64,000 bases of DNA from Trematomus loennbergii (lineage: Eukaryota > Chordata > Actinopteri > Perciformes > Nototheniidae): the NCBI GenBank assembly GCA_012861695.1, contig JAAOOA010000341.1, forward strand, positions 73,501-137,500, in the 5' to 3' direction. Shown piece after piece: positions 12,120 through 24,111 of this stretch. The stretch's first letter is position 1; every line of letters starts with the position of its first letter. A model generated the notes under the pieces. The model searched no databases. It saw nothing but the letters and a program-made list of their open reading frames with translations, and was not told the DNA's origin. A program made the position numbers and the translations under genes.

Positions 12120-13300
12120 CGGTCAGCTTCACAATGACATCCCATAATTGGCGTAGAGCTGTTGAGGGCCGGACCATTAGCCATCATCTGAAGTGTGGTG
12201 CCGTTTGGACGATTTTCCGTTGAGTTACAACAACACTGGGTTTTTTGGCGAGGGATGCGTTGCCATGGAAACGGCATATGGTGAGATCTCAGATTTCACG
12301 TAGAGCTGTTGAGGCATGGACCGGTGATATAAAAGTGAAGATTGGGGGACGATGAGACCGTGTCCATTGGAGTTACAGCGACACCGTGTTTTATGGCGAG
12401 GGATGCGTTGCCATGGAAATGGCATATGATGACATCCCATAATTGGCGTAGAGCTGTTGAGGGCCGGACCATTAACTGTCATCTGAAGTCTGGTGCCGTT
12501 TGGAACCTTTTCCATTGAGTTAAGACAACGTTGTGTTTTATGGCGAGGGATGCGTTGCCATGGAAACGGCATATGATGACATCCCATAATTGGCGTAGAG
12601 CTGTTGAGGGCCAGACCATTAGCCATCATCTGAAGTCTGGTGCAGTTTGGACCATTTTCCATTGACTTAAGACAACATTGTGTTTTATGGCGAGGGATGC
12701 GTTGCCATGGAAACGGCATACGGTGAGATCTCAGATTTCATGTAGAGCTGTTGAGACATGGACCGGTGATATAAAAGTGAAGATTGGGGGACAATGGGAC
12801 CGTGTCCATTGGAGTTACAGCGACACCGTGTTTTATGGCGAGGGATCCCTCGCCGAGGAAACACGGTGTTGTCCTAACTCAATGGAAAAACTTCCAAACG
12901 GCACCAGACTTCATATGATGGCTAATGTCCCGGCCCTCAACAGCTCTACGTCAATTATGGGATGTCATCATATGCCGTTTCCATGGCAACAGATCCCTCG
13001 CCAAAAAACACGAAGTTGCCGTTACTCCTATGAAAATCGTCCAAACGGCACCAGATTTCAGATGATGGCTAATGGTCCGGCCCTCAACAGCTCTACGCCA
13101 ATTAGGGGATTTCATCATATGCTGTTGCCATGGCGACAGATCCCTCGCCATGAAACACGGTGTTGTCCTAACTCAATGGAAAAACGTCCAAACGGTACTA
13201 GACTTCAGATGACAGTTAATGGTCCGGCCCTCAACAGCTCTACGCCAATTATGGGATGTCATCATATGCCGTTTCCATGGCAACGCATCACTCGCCATCA
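12120..13300. repeat. Inverted array of ~147-bp repeats forming a ~1.2-kb palindrome
   Basis: Four + strand monomers have CCATGG boxes at 12263, 12411, 12558 and 12705. The array then flips at a central palindrome GGCGAGGGATCCCTCGCC (12838-12855) and continues as reverse-complement monomers to about 13300. Each monomer carries GTAGAGCTGTTGAGG and GGCGAGGGATGCGTTGCC. The frames in it are by-products of the repeat. Such internal arrays occur in foldback-type DNA elements. Confidence 0.85.
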
Positions 13301-13304
13301 AACA

Positions 13305-14805
13305 CAATTTTCATTTCATTTCATTTCAAACCTTTATTTATCCAGGTTGTATCCCATTGAGATCATTGATCTCTTTTTCAAGGGAGACCTGCTCAAGTAG
13401 GTTCCACATGAAACATTAAAAACATAACAGCAACAAAAGGACATCATACAGTAGCATTACAGGGATTACAATTTACATAACTATCCACATGCACAGGTAC
13501 CAACAGCTTCCGATTGAGTAGCATCCAACCGAGCTTTAAAAACATTTAGTGGCACCAGATTGCTCAGTTTCCATTTTAATTGCAGACTATTCCAGGACAG
13601 TGGAGCTGCGCATCTAAATGCTATCTTCCCTAAGACAGTCCTAGCAGTTGGCACATTTAATAAAACCACAGCATGCGATCTCAGGCAGTAGCCACTTACA
13701 ATTCGCCGTGAGATCAGGGAGCAGATGTAGGATGGAAGTTTCCCTAACATGGCTTTATATATAAAAATGTACCAGTGACTGAGCCTCCGTACAGTTAGTG
13801 AAGGCAACCAGCCCTTGCATACAGGGTACAGTGATGGGTTAATGCTTTACAGTTTGTCACAAATCTCAGTGCACTGTGATACGCAGCATCTAACTTGACC
13901 AGGCAATTGGCAGGTGCATTCATATAAATCAATCACCATAGTCCAGCACAGGTAAAAAGGTCACAGTGACTAGCCTTTTTCTGGCCTCGAGCGAGAAACA
14001 GGACTTGTTCCTGTAGAAGAAACCTAGCCTAACCCTCAGTTTTTTAAGCAGGTTATTGACATGACGTTTAAAAGTGAGACAATCATCAAGCCAGATACCA
14101 AGGTATTTGTAACAGGCAACCACTTCAAGTTTTATTCCTTGCGTAGTTAAAATATCTAAAACAGGCTCTGGTGTCTTTTTGCTTTTGAAAAGAGCATTAC
14201 CTTGGTTTTATCAACATTTAAAAGAAGCTTTAGTTCAGAGAGCTGAGTCTGAATAATGTTAAAAGCAGCTTGCAATTCAACAACAGCCTCCTTAATGGAG
14301 GGACGTGCACAGTACATAACGGTATCGTCCGCATAAAAATGTAAGGTTGCTCCATCGACATTTTCACCTAAACTATTGATGTAGATGGAGAATAAAAGTG
14401 GACCTAAAACAGAACCTTGAGGAACACCATTAGTAATGTTTAACCACTCAGAAGACAGCCCATCAAAATGAACACATTGGGACCTTTCAGAGAGGTAGTT
14501 CACAAACCACCCCACTGCATGCTGGATATGCCAATACTGAGTAGCCTCTGCTTTAAGATGCGATGATCGACGGTATCAAACGCTTTGGAAAGGTCAATAA
14601 ATAGAGCTGCACAGCTCTGCTTATTATCTAAAATACTCGCCACATCATTCACCACTTTCATTGTGGCAGTGATGGTGCTATGTTGCTTTCTGAAGCCTGA
14701 CTGATGTTTAGACAGGATGTCATTTGTACATAAAAACACCTTTACCTGCTCACTCACTAGGCGTTCAAGAACCTTAGCCAGAACTGATAATTAGAGATGG
14801 GCCTA
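13305..14805 (-). mobile_element. 5'-truncated CR1/L2-type LINE, minus strand
   Basis: Read on the minus strand, reverse transcriptase blocks appear in order: YRPISKLSVLAKVLERL near the truncation, [52 protein letters not shown] and FYADDTVMYC. A thumb region (KYLGIWLDDCLTF) and the C-terminal CAAPLSWNSLQLKWKLSNL segment follow. The 3' tail is a (TTTCA)n run at 13305-13330. Several frame breaks (near 14512, 14200 and 13940) inactivate it. Unit 4 carries the same insertion at the same site with fewer breaks. Confidence 0.85.
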
Positions 14806-15305
14806 TAATTATAATGTTACAATGTTTACGATACTGCTGTAACTCCCATCTACGTTGTCCGATCGACCTGAAACTTCCCACGTTTGCCAACGGCCGAGTC
14901 CTCGAGACATCTGCCTGACGTCGACATGCGGACAACAGCCTGCGGAGCGTCGAAGACCCGCTCAGCGCTGCTTACAGCTTTAATTTTCATTATAGTTAGT
15001 TTACCCATAATAAAGTAATGATCACACATCTTGAAATCGGGCTTATAAAAGCAACGATACACAATTTAATTAAGCTTTTATTTCAGTTTACTTCTCCGTT
15101 CCGGTTAAAGAACCCATAAAGCCTCACCCACACCTAAAACATAGTGTATGGATTGTAGGCTACATGTGAATAAATAAACAAAAAAATATAGAACCACAAA
15201 ATATAATGGCCTTGACAAAAAAAACATAAAAAGTCAGTGTTGTTGTACGGCACTATACTGTTATTGTTTAGTTTCTAACTGGTGTTTGCATGTTTCATTG
15301 AAATA

Positions 15306-15510
15306 GTTCAAGGTTCAAGGCTTTTATTAGTCATACGTACTTAGCTACAGTGTAGTTATGACGATGAAAATCTTAGGTCACAGGCTCCTCCAACAGTGCA
15401 ACACAATAAAACTGAACAACTGAAAAAATAGTGCAAGTAAATACAAAAAGAAAAATTGTAAATTAGTGAAATAGTGCAATAAGAGTCTAGTGATTGGAAT
15501 ATGATATATT
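15306..15510. repeat. Short retroposon-like insertion in intron 1
   Basis: About 200 bp beginning AGTTCAAGGTTCAAGGC are present in units 2-5 but absent from unit 1, where flanking sequence joins directly near 2985. It resembles a LINE/SINE 3' end but has no diagnostic RNA-derived head. Confidence 0.5.
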
Positions 15511-15558
15511 AGACTTTTTCATGTGCTAAAAATACATTTTACGGTGTGTGCCTCGTAT

Positions 15559-15678
15559 TACGGAAAGGGACATGAAAAAAAAAAAGAGAGAGAAAAGATT
15601 CGGGATAACGGGTTAGTGTCTCGTGATCCGACTTTTTTCTCTCTTTTTTATTTATTTTGTCCCTTTAGGGGCTCCGTA
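15559..15678. repeat. Foldback MITE upstream of lectin copy 2
   Basis: Outer ends are ACGGAAAGGGACA and TGTCCCTTTAGGGGCTCCGT. Inner stems CGGGATAACG and CGTGATCCG flank a short loop. The equivalent site in unit 1 has only a 50-bp version, and in unit 3 a hAT has inserted in the right arm. Confidence 0.7.
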
Positions 15679-15884
15679 TGTTACTGCTGGTGTTGCTCTA
15701 AATTTGCATTTTCTCTACATTTACATCTTCATTAAACTACTGCACAGAAGCGAGTGGTGCAGTCTGTGTTTGTGTTAATTTAACTGAAACATTAGGTGTT
15801 CAAAATAATTTAAATGTAACTGACATCATTTATAAGATTGATCAATGATCAATAACAATATTGCTTTCATCTAACAGAGCAAAG

Positions 15885-17920
15885 ATGCAGTGGATTCAGT
15901 TCGTGCTGATTCTGATGGGTAAGTGGATCATCTTATCAGATTTGTAACTGATATCACATCTGGAGTCATGAAACAGCTCATAACAATAAAACGTGAAATA
16001 AGTGGCCTCAGAGCTCCATTAAGATGAAGGGGATGGTGTAAGAGGTGGGGGTGATTCTAGTACTCATGAGTTTGATTTAATGATCAGGTGCTTGTCATAC
16101 TGTCAGCTCCATCACTGCAGAATGGTCTCTGTTTTTAGGTCAGTGTTCCTTCTTCACATGTCACCTCTATGAGTACCACTTCATTCAAGAGGGAAAGACC
16201 TGGGATGAAGCCCAGAGTTATTGCAGAGAGCATTTCACTGACCTGGCCACAGTGTCTGACATGAGAGACGTGGAGAGACTGACTAACTCTTCACAGACTA
16301 CAGGCGCCTGGATTGGACTGAGGAGCATCAATGAAAGAGATATTAAAGTGTGGCACTGGTCTCTGCCGGGGGAGAAGTACAATCCTACAGAATGTGATCC
16401 AGAATGTGCGCCTGAATGGTACAAATGAGCCGAACAATGAGGTGACGATCCTGAGAACTGTGTGATGATATACCTCAAAAAATGGTACGATGTCCTTGTT
16501 TTTAAAACAAGTTTATCTGCTACAATGGTGAGTATCTGTCATTATTAACGCTATATAAATCATATCATAGTGTGTAACAATAGTTGACAGATAACTCATG
16601 TGTTGTACACGTGTGTAGAGTTAAATTAAATTGAAAAATTTTTGCTTTTCACCTTAAACATAACATTATTGGTAACTTTGATACAATTCTACTTGTTTAA
16701 ATACATTGTAATGGTAAAGTTAAGGCCTATTTTTTTATTATCAATCTACATTATTATACCAAAAGTAAAATGTGTCTTTTCGTTCACACAGAAACAGGGC
16801 TGAAATACTTTTAATTGATGAACCAAAGAACTGGCTTCAGGCTCAGAGCTACTGCAGAGAACATCACACTGACCTGGTCAGTGGACTTGAAAATCAATCA
16901 ATTCACGGAATTGAAGATTCAAGCAAAGTGTCCAAGAATTAACATAAATTATTAATAAGTTCTTGTGGATCGGCCTGTTCAGAGAGATCTGGAGCTGGTC
17001 AGATGGGAAGAATTTCTCTTTCAGACACTGGGATCCGGACTCATTTGAAGATGTAGCCTCAAAGACATGTGCTATGACTACGTCCAATGGAAAATGGAGC
17101 TCCGACATCTGCACAGAGAAAAACCCTTCTACTGCTATGACGGTGAGTTTTGCAAAAGTCTATAAGTAAAGTATTCTTATTTCATGTCTTCAGTTATATA
17201 TTTTACATTCATGTTGAATATCCTTTAGTTGTGAAATATGTTTAATATACACAGAATTAATGATCTGGATTCTGTCCTTAATCTTACGATAGACTGTGAA
17301 TATAATATTCTTACTACTTAAAGTTTGAATATCATTTAGTCATGTTTTTGTCCTTAAGACGCATCTTTTTAACCTGGCTTTTACACAAGGTGCCACGTCA
17401 TTTCTGGACTTATATTTCCTTACCATTGGTTTTTATTCCATTTGTATCTTATTTACTTCTTTTTGTGGGGACTTTTATTTATTTAAAAAACACAAGGATT
17501 ATTGTAAGAAAGGTTCTATATTATTACAGTTGAGAGTTTTCTGCAATAAATAGTTACCCCAATAATTTTTTTTCAATTTCATTGCCAGACAAAGTGATCC
17601 TGATCAATGAGAGTAAGACTTGGGATGAGGCCCTGACTTACTGCAGAGAGAACCACCATGACCTGGTCTCCATCACTGACAGACACCAGCAGAGATGGGT
17701 CCAAGAGAGAGCCAAGATGGCCGACACTGAGTTCGTCTGGCTGGGAATGCGCTACACCTGCACTCTGGATCTGTGGCTCTGGGTCATTGATCGTCTGGTC
17801 TGCTATCACAACTGGGCCCCAGACAACATGGATGAGCAGTGTGGCATGGCTGCAGTCATGAAGAGAGATGGAAGTGGTACAAAAAGCCTGACCATAAAAG
17901 TTTCATTTCATCTGCGCTAA
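15885..17920 (+). pseudogene. Lectin copy 2: three-CTLD secreted lectin, frameshifted
   Basis: Exons: 15885-15918 (signal peptide), 16139-16527 (CTLD1, 389 bp against 402), 16792-17142 (CTLD2), 17589-17920 (CTLD3). CTLD1 is open from QCSFFTC through WIGLRSINERD but loses frame at about 16417, after CAPEW, and the 3' third carries further deletions. The CTLD2 loop is a hybrid: it starts like copies 1, 4 and 5 (GLEN) and finishes like copy 3 (SKVSK, then a stop near 16938). CTLD3 differs from the others at several residues (VQERAK, LWLWVIDR, APDNMDEQC) and its last codons are shifted by one lost base. It retains clean splice sites and an EPN-type triplet just past the frameshift. It is either a decaying paralogue or one damaged by assembly errors. 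Confidence 0.75.
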
Positions 17921-18391
17921 TAAACCCATTGGTATATTTACTGCAACAAGCTCACTCTTCTCTAATATGTGTCTGCTCTCTGGGTTTATTGAATGGCTCT
18001 AGTTCAAATATAGAAATCACAGCCTGAAGAGGGGAGAAACTAAATTACTAATTGAGGATTAGAAATTGAGAAAAAGGGGCGACACTACATTTAACATGTT
18101 TTTGCCTCTGTGAACATCTGAATTACTTGATATGTTTTTGTTGTAGTAGTTATTCATAGAGTACATGTATATTTATCCTCTTAAAGTGTGAAACCTGTAA
18201 TCTTCATTTGAATTGTTGTCTTTTATGTTTAAGAGAAAAAATATATAAAAAGACAAATCTATAATGTTTTGCTTTTCAGAATTCTTTTACGTTTTGGTTG
18301 AAATGTGGTGATGGTTATAATATGTGTATCACTATTTTTGTCATATTTACCTTAATGGAGTTTTAACTGGATGTTTAATTGTCTAAAACTG

Positions 18392-18397
18392 AATAAA
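18392..18397 (+). terminator. Candidate poly(A) signal of lectin copy 2
   Basis: AATAAA lies about 470 bp past the stop, in the same context as unit 1. Confidence 0.5.
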
Positions 18398-18618
18398 CGA
18401 TCTGAGCCAAAAACAAGGTGTGGTTCTTTCGTCCACTGGCTTTAAATAGTCATGTTTTACATTTACCTAAGAGGTGATTATTTGACAGTAAACACATAAT
18501 GTATGGGTATGTAATTGAAAAGGATTTCTCCATAGCTGTCATTCTTACAAATCAAACTACATAATAAGGACTGTGTTTGAGTTCACTGATAGATTTAGTT
18601 CGTGATTTTTTTAGAGTG

Positions 18619-18966
18619 TGTTACGTTCCCTCCAAAATCTAGGGGTACGAAGGGGAGTAACAAAACACAGAACGACCAGCACGAGAAAAAAGAGAGGAAA
18701 CTGATCTCTTTTTTCACACATGAGATTTAATCCAACAATAATATAGACAACCAGGTCCCACACAGAGACCCAAGACGACGTGCTGCACCCATGCAGCCAG
18801 AGGAGAAAAGGGAGAGCGACTGCAGCCTTCCTCAGGTCCTATATGGATCCCTGATTGGGGATTTGGAGCACCTGGGAGAGAGGCTGCACCTGGGGACAAT
18901 CAGGCTGCACCTGGGGAATCAGAGGGAGAGAGAGAAAGACACACACAAACACTACGGCACGTAACA
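18619..18966 (-). mobile_element. Solo LTR (probable Gypsy/ERV type)
   Basis: The 348-bp sequence begins TGTTACGTTCCC and ends GCACGTAACA (TG...CA ends with short inverted repeats). GTG flanks both sides. Unit 1 has the uninterrupted site (TAGAGTGAATATGC at about 6400). An ATTAAA in a polyadenylation-like context is on the minus strand, suggesting minus orientation. The same insertion is in unit 4 (45042-45390), so it predates the block duplication. Confidence 0.65.
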
Positions 18967-18969
18967 GTG

Positions 18970-19406
18970 AATATGCAGCTTGTCAACACTAGAGGACGCA
19001 GTTGAACCAGCTCTTCTGTTGGTGCCTGCTGTCGTTGGGATGATAATAACACATGTATTTATATCTTTCAAACTATTAAAAAATAACTTTCTAATAAAAC
19101 ATTTGCTAAATTGAATTTATTAATTTGACAACTCAAATATTTTAATAACCATCTATGGCATGAGTTATTATTTTTTGGGGTAGAAATATCTGTGGTGATC
19201 TAGGGGTCCCTAATGACATATCCATCATAATGTGTGGTCCTGTGGGTATCTGTGCAAGTGTGTGTGGTAATTCTAATGCAAGTGTTATCGTATGCTGAAG
19301 CATTTGGATTTCCTTATATTTGAACTAGTGGACCAAACCTGGCATTAGCCCATTCTCAAAGTTTGACTTTTTGTGAATATCAATTCAACAGTTGGGCTGC
19401 TTTTAA
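18970..19406. other. 3' flank of unit 2, no gene seen
   Basis: AT-rich sequence shared with unit 4. No exon or RNA gene was recognised. Confidence 0.6.
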
Positions 19407-19510
19407 AGGTGGGTAGGTAAGTTTGAGAAACCGGCTCGAGATACACTTTTTGTTATATTCCATGGAATGCTCTTAACATCCCGATAGCAATGAATATCTT
19501 AAGTGCTTTC

Positions 19511-22500
19511 AAATCAATCAAATCAAGTTTTATTTATAAAGCACATTTAAAAGCGATTTTTGGTCGAGCCAAAGTGCTGTACATGTAATAAAACACATTA
19601 CTACAATCACAATAAAAGACAATAAATTACAACAGATATATATAAAAAATAAAATAAAAAAAACACAAGGAAAGTCATGAGTCGTGCTCCGCTCTGACTA
19701 GAAGGCCAGGGAGAAGAAGTGTGTTTTTAGTGTAGATTTAAAAACCCCTAGGGTCTGGGCCGACCTCACATGGAGGGGCAGAGTGTTCCAGAGCCTAGGG
19801 CCAGCTGCTGCGAAGGCTCGGTGCCCTCGGGTTTTAGCCTGGTCTTGGGCACTACCAGCAGCAGCTGGTCAGCAGACCTTAAAGCTCTGGCTGGGGTGTA
19901 GCGCTGGAGGAGTTCAGCTATATAGGCCGGAGCCAGCCCATTTAGTGCTTTAAAAACAAATAAAAGGATTTTAAAATCAATTCTGAACCGAACTGGAAGC
20001 CAGTGTAGTGAGGCCAGAATAGGGGTGATGTGGTCACGCTTTTTGTGGCCAGTCAGCAAACGTGCGTTTTGGACTAGCTGCAGGCGTTTAATTGAGGCCT
20101 GGTCCATACCCACATACAGAGCGTTGCAATAGTCCAGTCTCGAGGTTACAAAGGCGTTAATAACCCTTTCTAAGTCATTAAAAGATAAATACGACTTGGT
20201 TTTGGCCAATAGTCTTATTTAAAAAAGCAGGATTTGACTACGGTGCTGACCTGCTTGTCGAATTTAAAAGTGCTAGTGAAGGTCACTCCAAGGTTCATGA
20301 CCGAGGGGAGGATGTTTTTTTTGAGAGAGCCCAGAATATCAACCGGAGAGGCTGGAGGTTGGGTCCAAAAAAGATGACCTCAGTCTTGCTCTCGTTGAGG
20401 TTGAGAAAGTTTTTGCTCAGCCAGGATTTTATCTCTGCTAAGCAGTCCATCAACTGCTGTAGTGAGTGTTTGACATTTGCTTTGAGAGGCAGATAGATCT
20501 GTACATCGTCGGCGTAGCAGTGGAAGGGAATTATGTTTTGTGAGAATTGAACCTAGGGGCAGTATGTACAGTAGAAAAAGGATGGGGCCCAGAATCGAGC
20601 CTTGGGGAACCCCACAGGTAAGAGGGGCTTTGGCAGAGGAGAAGGCACCTAGCTGTACCGAGAAGCTACGGTCTGTCAGGTAGGACCTGAACCATGCAAG
20701 GGCAGAGCCTGTGATGCCAGCGGACTGTTCAAGCCGTGACAGCAGGATGCTATGGTCCACAGTGTCAAAGGCAGCTGTCAGGTCTAACAGCACCAAGACA
20801 GCTGGGCTACCTGAGTCGGCGGCTAGGAGCAGATCATTAAAAACTCTTAAAAGGGCTGTTTCAGTGCTGTGCATGGGTTTGAAGCCAGACTGAAACTTTT
20901 CATGGATTCCATGGATGGTTAAAAAAGACTGCAGCTGGGCGTAGACTACTCGCTCCAGGGCTTTTGATAAAAAAGGTAGCTGGGAGATGGGCCTAAAATT
21001 TGCGAGAATGGAGGGGTCGAGATTTTTCTTTTTAAGTAGTGGCTTAACCACGGCATGTTTGAAGGCAGCTGGGACACATCCTGAGCTAAGAGAGGTGTTT
21101 AAAAGTAATAAAATACTTGCTCCAACTGAATCAAAAACATCTCTGAGAAGGCGAGAGGGAATGCTGTCTGAGGTGCAGTTTGTCGGCCGCAGGTGCTTGA
21201 CTACATCCGAGAGAGAAGAGAGGGATACAGGCTCAAAGTGGTCGAGGACAGCAGGGCACAGAAAAGGAGCAGGATCTGGGGTAGCACTAGTGTGGGCTAG
21301 CCTAAGAGCAGATACTTTTCAATAAAAAATGTAAGAAACTTATCACAGAGAGTAGTCGATGGGACAATAGAAGAAACATCACAGGGATTAATGATAGAGT
21401 TGAGGACATTAAAAAGAACCTGAGGTTTATGGCTGTTTTTGGAGATTAACAGAGAAATGTGCTCTGTTTTGGCTGCTTTGACTGCCGTCTGGTAGTCAGA
21501 AAGGCAAGCACGAAGGATTTCTAGGGAGACATGGAGTTTATCCTTTTTCCATTTTCTCTCTGCACGCCTGCAAGCGCGTCTGAGAGCACGAGTACAGTCA
21601 TTGAGCCACGGCTCTGATAGAACTTTGGTGCGTCTAAGCGTAAAAGGAGCAACAGAATCCAGTATTAGTGTGCATGTCGAGTCAAACATGGAGATAAGCT
21701 CATCAGCATTAAAAGCACAGTTCACATCTAATTTACAGATCGGAGAAGCATTAAAAACATCAGAGAACTGTGAGGCAGTCAAGGGGTTAATCGAACGCAG
21801 ACGACGCGCGGGGCACGTGATTCGACTCCTGCGGAAGGGATGGAGGTTGTAAACAGAACCGGTAAATGGTCTGAGATACGCGTTGCTGCACATATTTCAT
21901 CCACAGATACAGACAGTCCAAACGATAATACTAAGTCCAAAGTGTGTCCTTTTTCGTGTGTTGGGCCAGCCACGGACTGAACGAGACCAAAGAATCAAGG
22001 AGATTTAAAAAGTCCCTAACCAGAGGTTTGGACTCGCAACACACATGGACATTGAAGTCTCCGGAGATCAAAACACGATCATATTTCACCATGATCCCGG
22101 ACAGAAAGTCAGAAAAGTCATTTATGAAATCCTTATTGCACTTTGGCGGACGATACACGACTGCGCAGAGTATAGGCGAGGCCGGGTTCAGTTCAAAAAG
22201 CTGCAACTCAAAGCTAGCATAGCTAGTTACAGGGTGAAGCAATCGGCATTGGAGGCTAGCTCTAAACACTGATGCTATGCCCCCACCATGGCCAGTGGCA
22301 CGGGGGGAGCTGAAGAATGTACAGTCAGGAGGAAGAAGTTCAGAGAACGGTGTATACTGAAGTAAAAAGATATGATTCTAAACTGTATTGAAGTAAAGAT
22401 GTATTATTTTGAATTGTATTTTAGTGAACATGTTGAACTGTTTGAGTATCAACTCCTGGGTCATACACACACCCTGTCCCTTTTACCTCAACACACCAGA

Positions 22501-23830
22501 TGCTGTTTTTAAGGTAGATTTGGGTCTCTTTTATGGGGCACTAAAGGTTTAATTGTTTGAAAAAGAAAAGTTTATGAGATAACTCCCCTGGAAAAGGTAG
22601 GGAGGGGAGATCGGGACGGAGATAAGAATTGACTTTTGACCTTAGGGGACTTTGGAATTTCAAGTCCTGGGGAGAACTATTGACCTCACCAGAAGCGAAT
22701 CCAGCCAGTCAGGGCACTTGGGGGAGGTGGTCAGTTTAAACAGCCCCTCCCCAGGGGTTCTCTGATTCGCTTGGGAGAAAAATGGGAAGGAAGAGATGAC
22801 CAATCTCCGCCCCAAAAGTAGATAGAAATACTGATGTTTGTGTGTGTAAAAATGCTTTTGGGTTTGGTGAGTTGGTTGGTCCAGATATCTGTGTCCGAAT
22901 CGCATCATCAACCTGAAGTCCAATTTCTTTTTGGTTTGATGAGTGGTTGGTCCGGACGCCTTTATCCGCATCGCATCACAAACCTAAAAGTCCGGGGTAC
23001 TCGAGTACTCTGTATAACTTGTATATGTGTTTGGTTTCCTACCAGTAAACTCAGAAAATTGTTATAACTTTTGATTCCGGTGTTTTCAATTCCTTTCTTA
23101 TTTTAATAGAGATTTCAGCCTCATCCAACGAACGGCGCGTAGCAGAGGTGTTCTATCCCAACAATACTCGCCAGCGTGGACCCAGGTCTCCGTCAGGAAC
23201 ATAAAATCCAGTTCACGAGAGGTGAAGAAGTCGTTTAGCAGGAACGTTTTGTTTGCTATCGACCTAGCATTTAGCAAAGCCATGCAAAGTTTTCGCTCCG
23301 GGCTTGCCGAAGGTGTAGTGCGTCTCAGCTGACGAAGATGTGCGTGTTGAACGCAGCGCGGGCCGGGAGCAGTCAGTCGGGCAGGAGGAGCTGCCAGCGG
23401 GCCAGCAGAGTCCGCAGCTCCGGAAAAACAGGGCGAATCCACCGATCCCTCACATGGCGTGCAGCGGGAGGGCCATGACATCCGAGGCGTGGATAAGTCC
23501 CAGAAGAAGCCGTCAGGTATGCCTTAAGATGGACCAGTGCACCACCACGCTTTCCCCGTCGTCTAAAGCGCTTTTGGCGAGGCAGAAAGCAGGGCAACCG
23601 GCGCAGGTAGGTGGGAATATTCAACAGTAGAGGGGGGGGGGACGATTTATGGTTGCCAGATGTAGGTTTGGGCAGCAATATCAACTCCAGTGAGGGTCTG
23701 AGGTGGAGGAGAGCTTGGGATCATAAACGAGCAGAGCAGAGACATTCTGACAAACATAAAACAAAAACAGGATAGCTAAAGGTAGAGAGCTGAGGGAGCG
23801 GCGAGCCGACACAGGCGCCATCTTGAATCA
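19511..23830 (-). mobile_element. Near full-length L2 (Maui-like) LINE, minus strand, with nested LTR
   Basis: The 3' tail is (AAATC)n at 19511 and the 5' end is near 23830 (minus-strand TTCAAGATGGCGCC). On the minus strand from the 5' side it shows an endonuclease start (LNARSIANKTFLLNDFF, FLTETW), an interrupting LTR (22358-23107), then VISGDFNVH- and SDHLPV-type endonuclease boxes. Reverse transcriptase blocks (LANFRPISQLPFLSKALERV, FQSGFKPMHSTETALL, GVPQGSILGPILF) and the C-terminus follow. Frame breaks near 20515, 20220 and 19830 show it is inactive. A nearly identical copy is in unit 4. Confidence 0.85.
22358..23107 (+). mobile_element. Solo endogenous-retrovirus LTR inside the L2
   Basis: About 750 bp starting TGAAGTAAAAAG splits the L2 endonuclease reading frame between codons that rejoin cleanly on the minus strand (...EAEIS | ITPFSELLPPDC). 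The same sequence in unit 4 (50079-50832) is preceded by a polypurine tract and an env-like remnant, which identifies it as an LTR in + orientation. Unit 2 has the LTR alone. The right border is uncertain by about 20 bases. Confidence 0.7.
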
Positions 23831-24111
23831 CGTCTTGACAAAAAATCCATAAAAACATTTAATCTGTGGAAGCCGTAGTACTGTAAAAAGCACGACCAAT
23901 CATCTGAGCCGGCCCGGCTAAAATAACTGGATGGCCTACCTGCCTGTCAGCCTTCCATCTGTGCACAAACTTATCTCGTGCCCTCATTGGTCATGTGCGT
24001 TCGTGTGTGTTGGAGGAGGGGCTCTGTAAGGAAGTGGCAGATTTTCTCCGGTTGTGTATTTTCAAATTCTAGCGATCTCGAGACGGTTTCTCAAACTTAC
24101 ATACCCTACCT

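Larger units (their letters stand above)
11648..14981. mobile_element. 3.33-kb composite DNA-element insertion in intron 1 of lectin copy 2
   Basis: Units 3 and 5 read straight through this point (ataattttcattat near 26060; tgtaattttcattat near 53800), while units 2 and 4 carry this insert between TATAATT and AATTTTC. An AATT is present on both sides, suggesting a short target duplication. The ends contain a GGGTCT...AGACCC hairpin at the left and GAAGACCCGCTCAGCGC at the right. Inside are a palindromic array of about 147-bp repeats (12120-13300) and a minus-strand LINE (13305-14805). No transposase was recognised and the superfamily is unknown. Confidence 0.7.
19407..24111. mobile_element. 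TTAA-flanked inverted-repeat element (Kolobok/piggyBac-like) carrying an L2
   Basis: Ends AGGTGGGTAGGTAAGTTTGA and TCAAACTTACATACCCTACC extend inward to ACCGGCTCGAGAT and ATCTCGAGACGGT. Both ends border TTAA (19403-19406 and 24112-24115). Unit 1 has the empty site (GCTTTTAAGTG near 9690). Without the nested L2 the element would be about 390 bp, a MITE without coding capacity. A TTAA target is used by piggyBac and Kolobok, and the family is inferred from this alone. Confidence 0.75.

Noticed and set aside
12120..13300. Possible CRISPR-like or satellite array
   Set aside because: Monomers are ~147 bp with no unique spacers and a mirror inversion, in a fish genome. It is a transposon-internal repeat.
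12225..13400. Frames reading MPFPWQRIPRHKTQ and similar, 160-240 codons
   Set aside because: They repeat with the 147-bp monomers on both strands of a palindrome and are repeat by-products.
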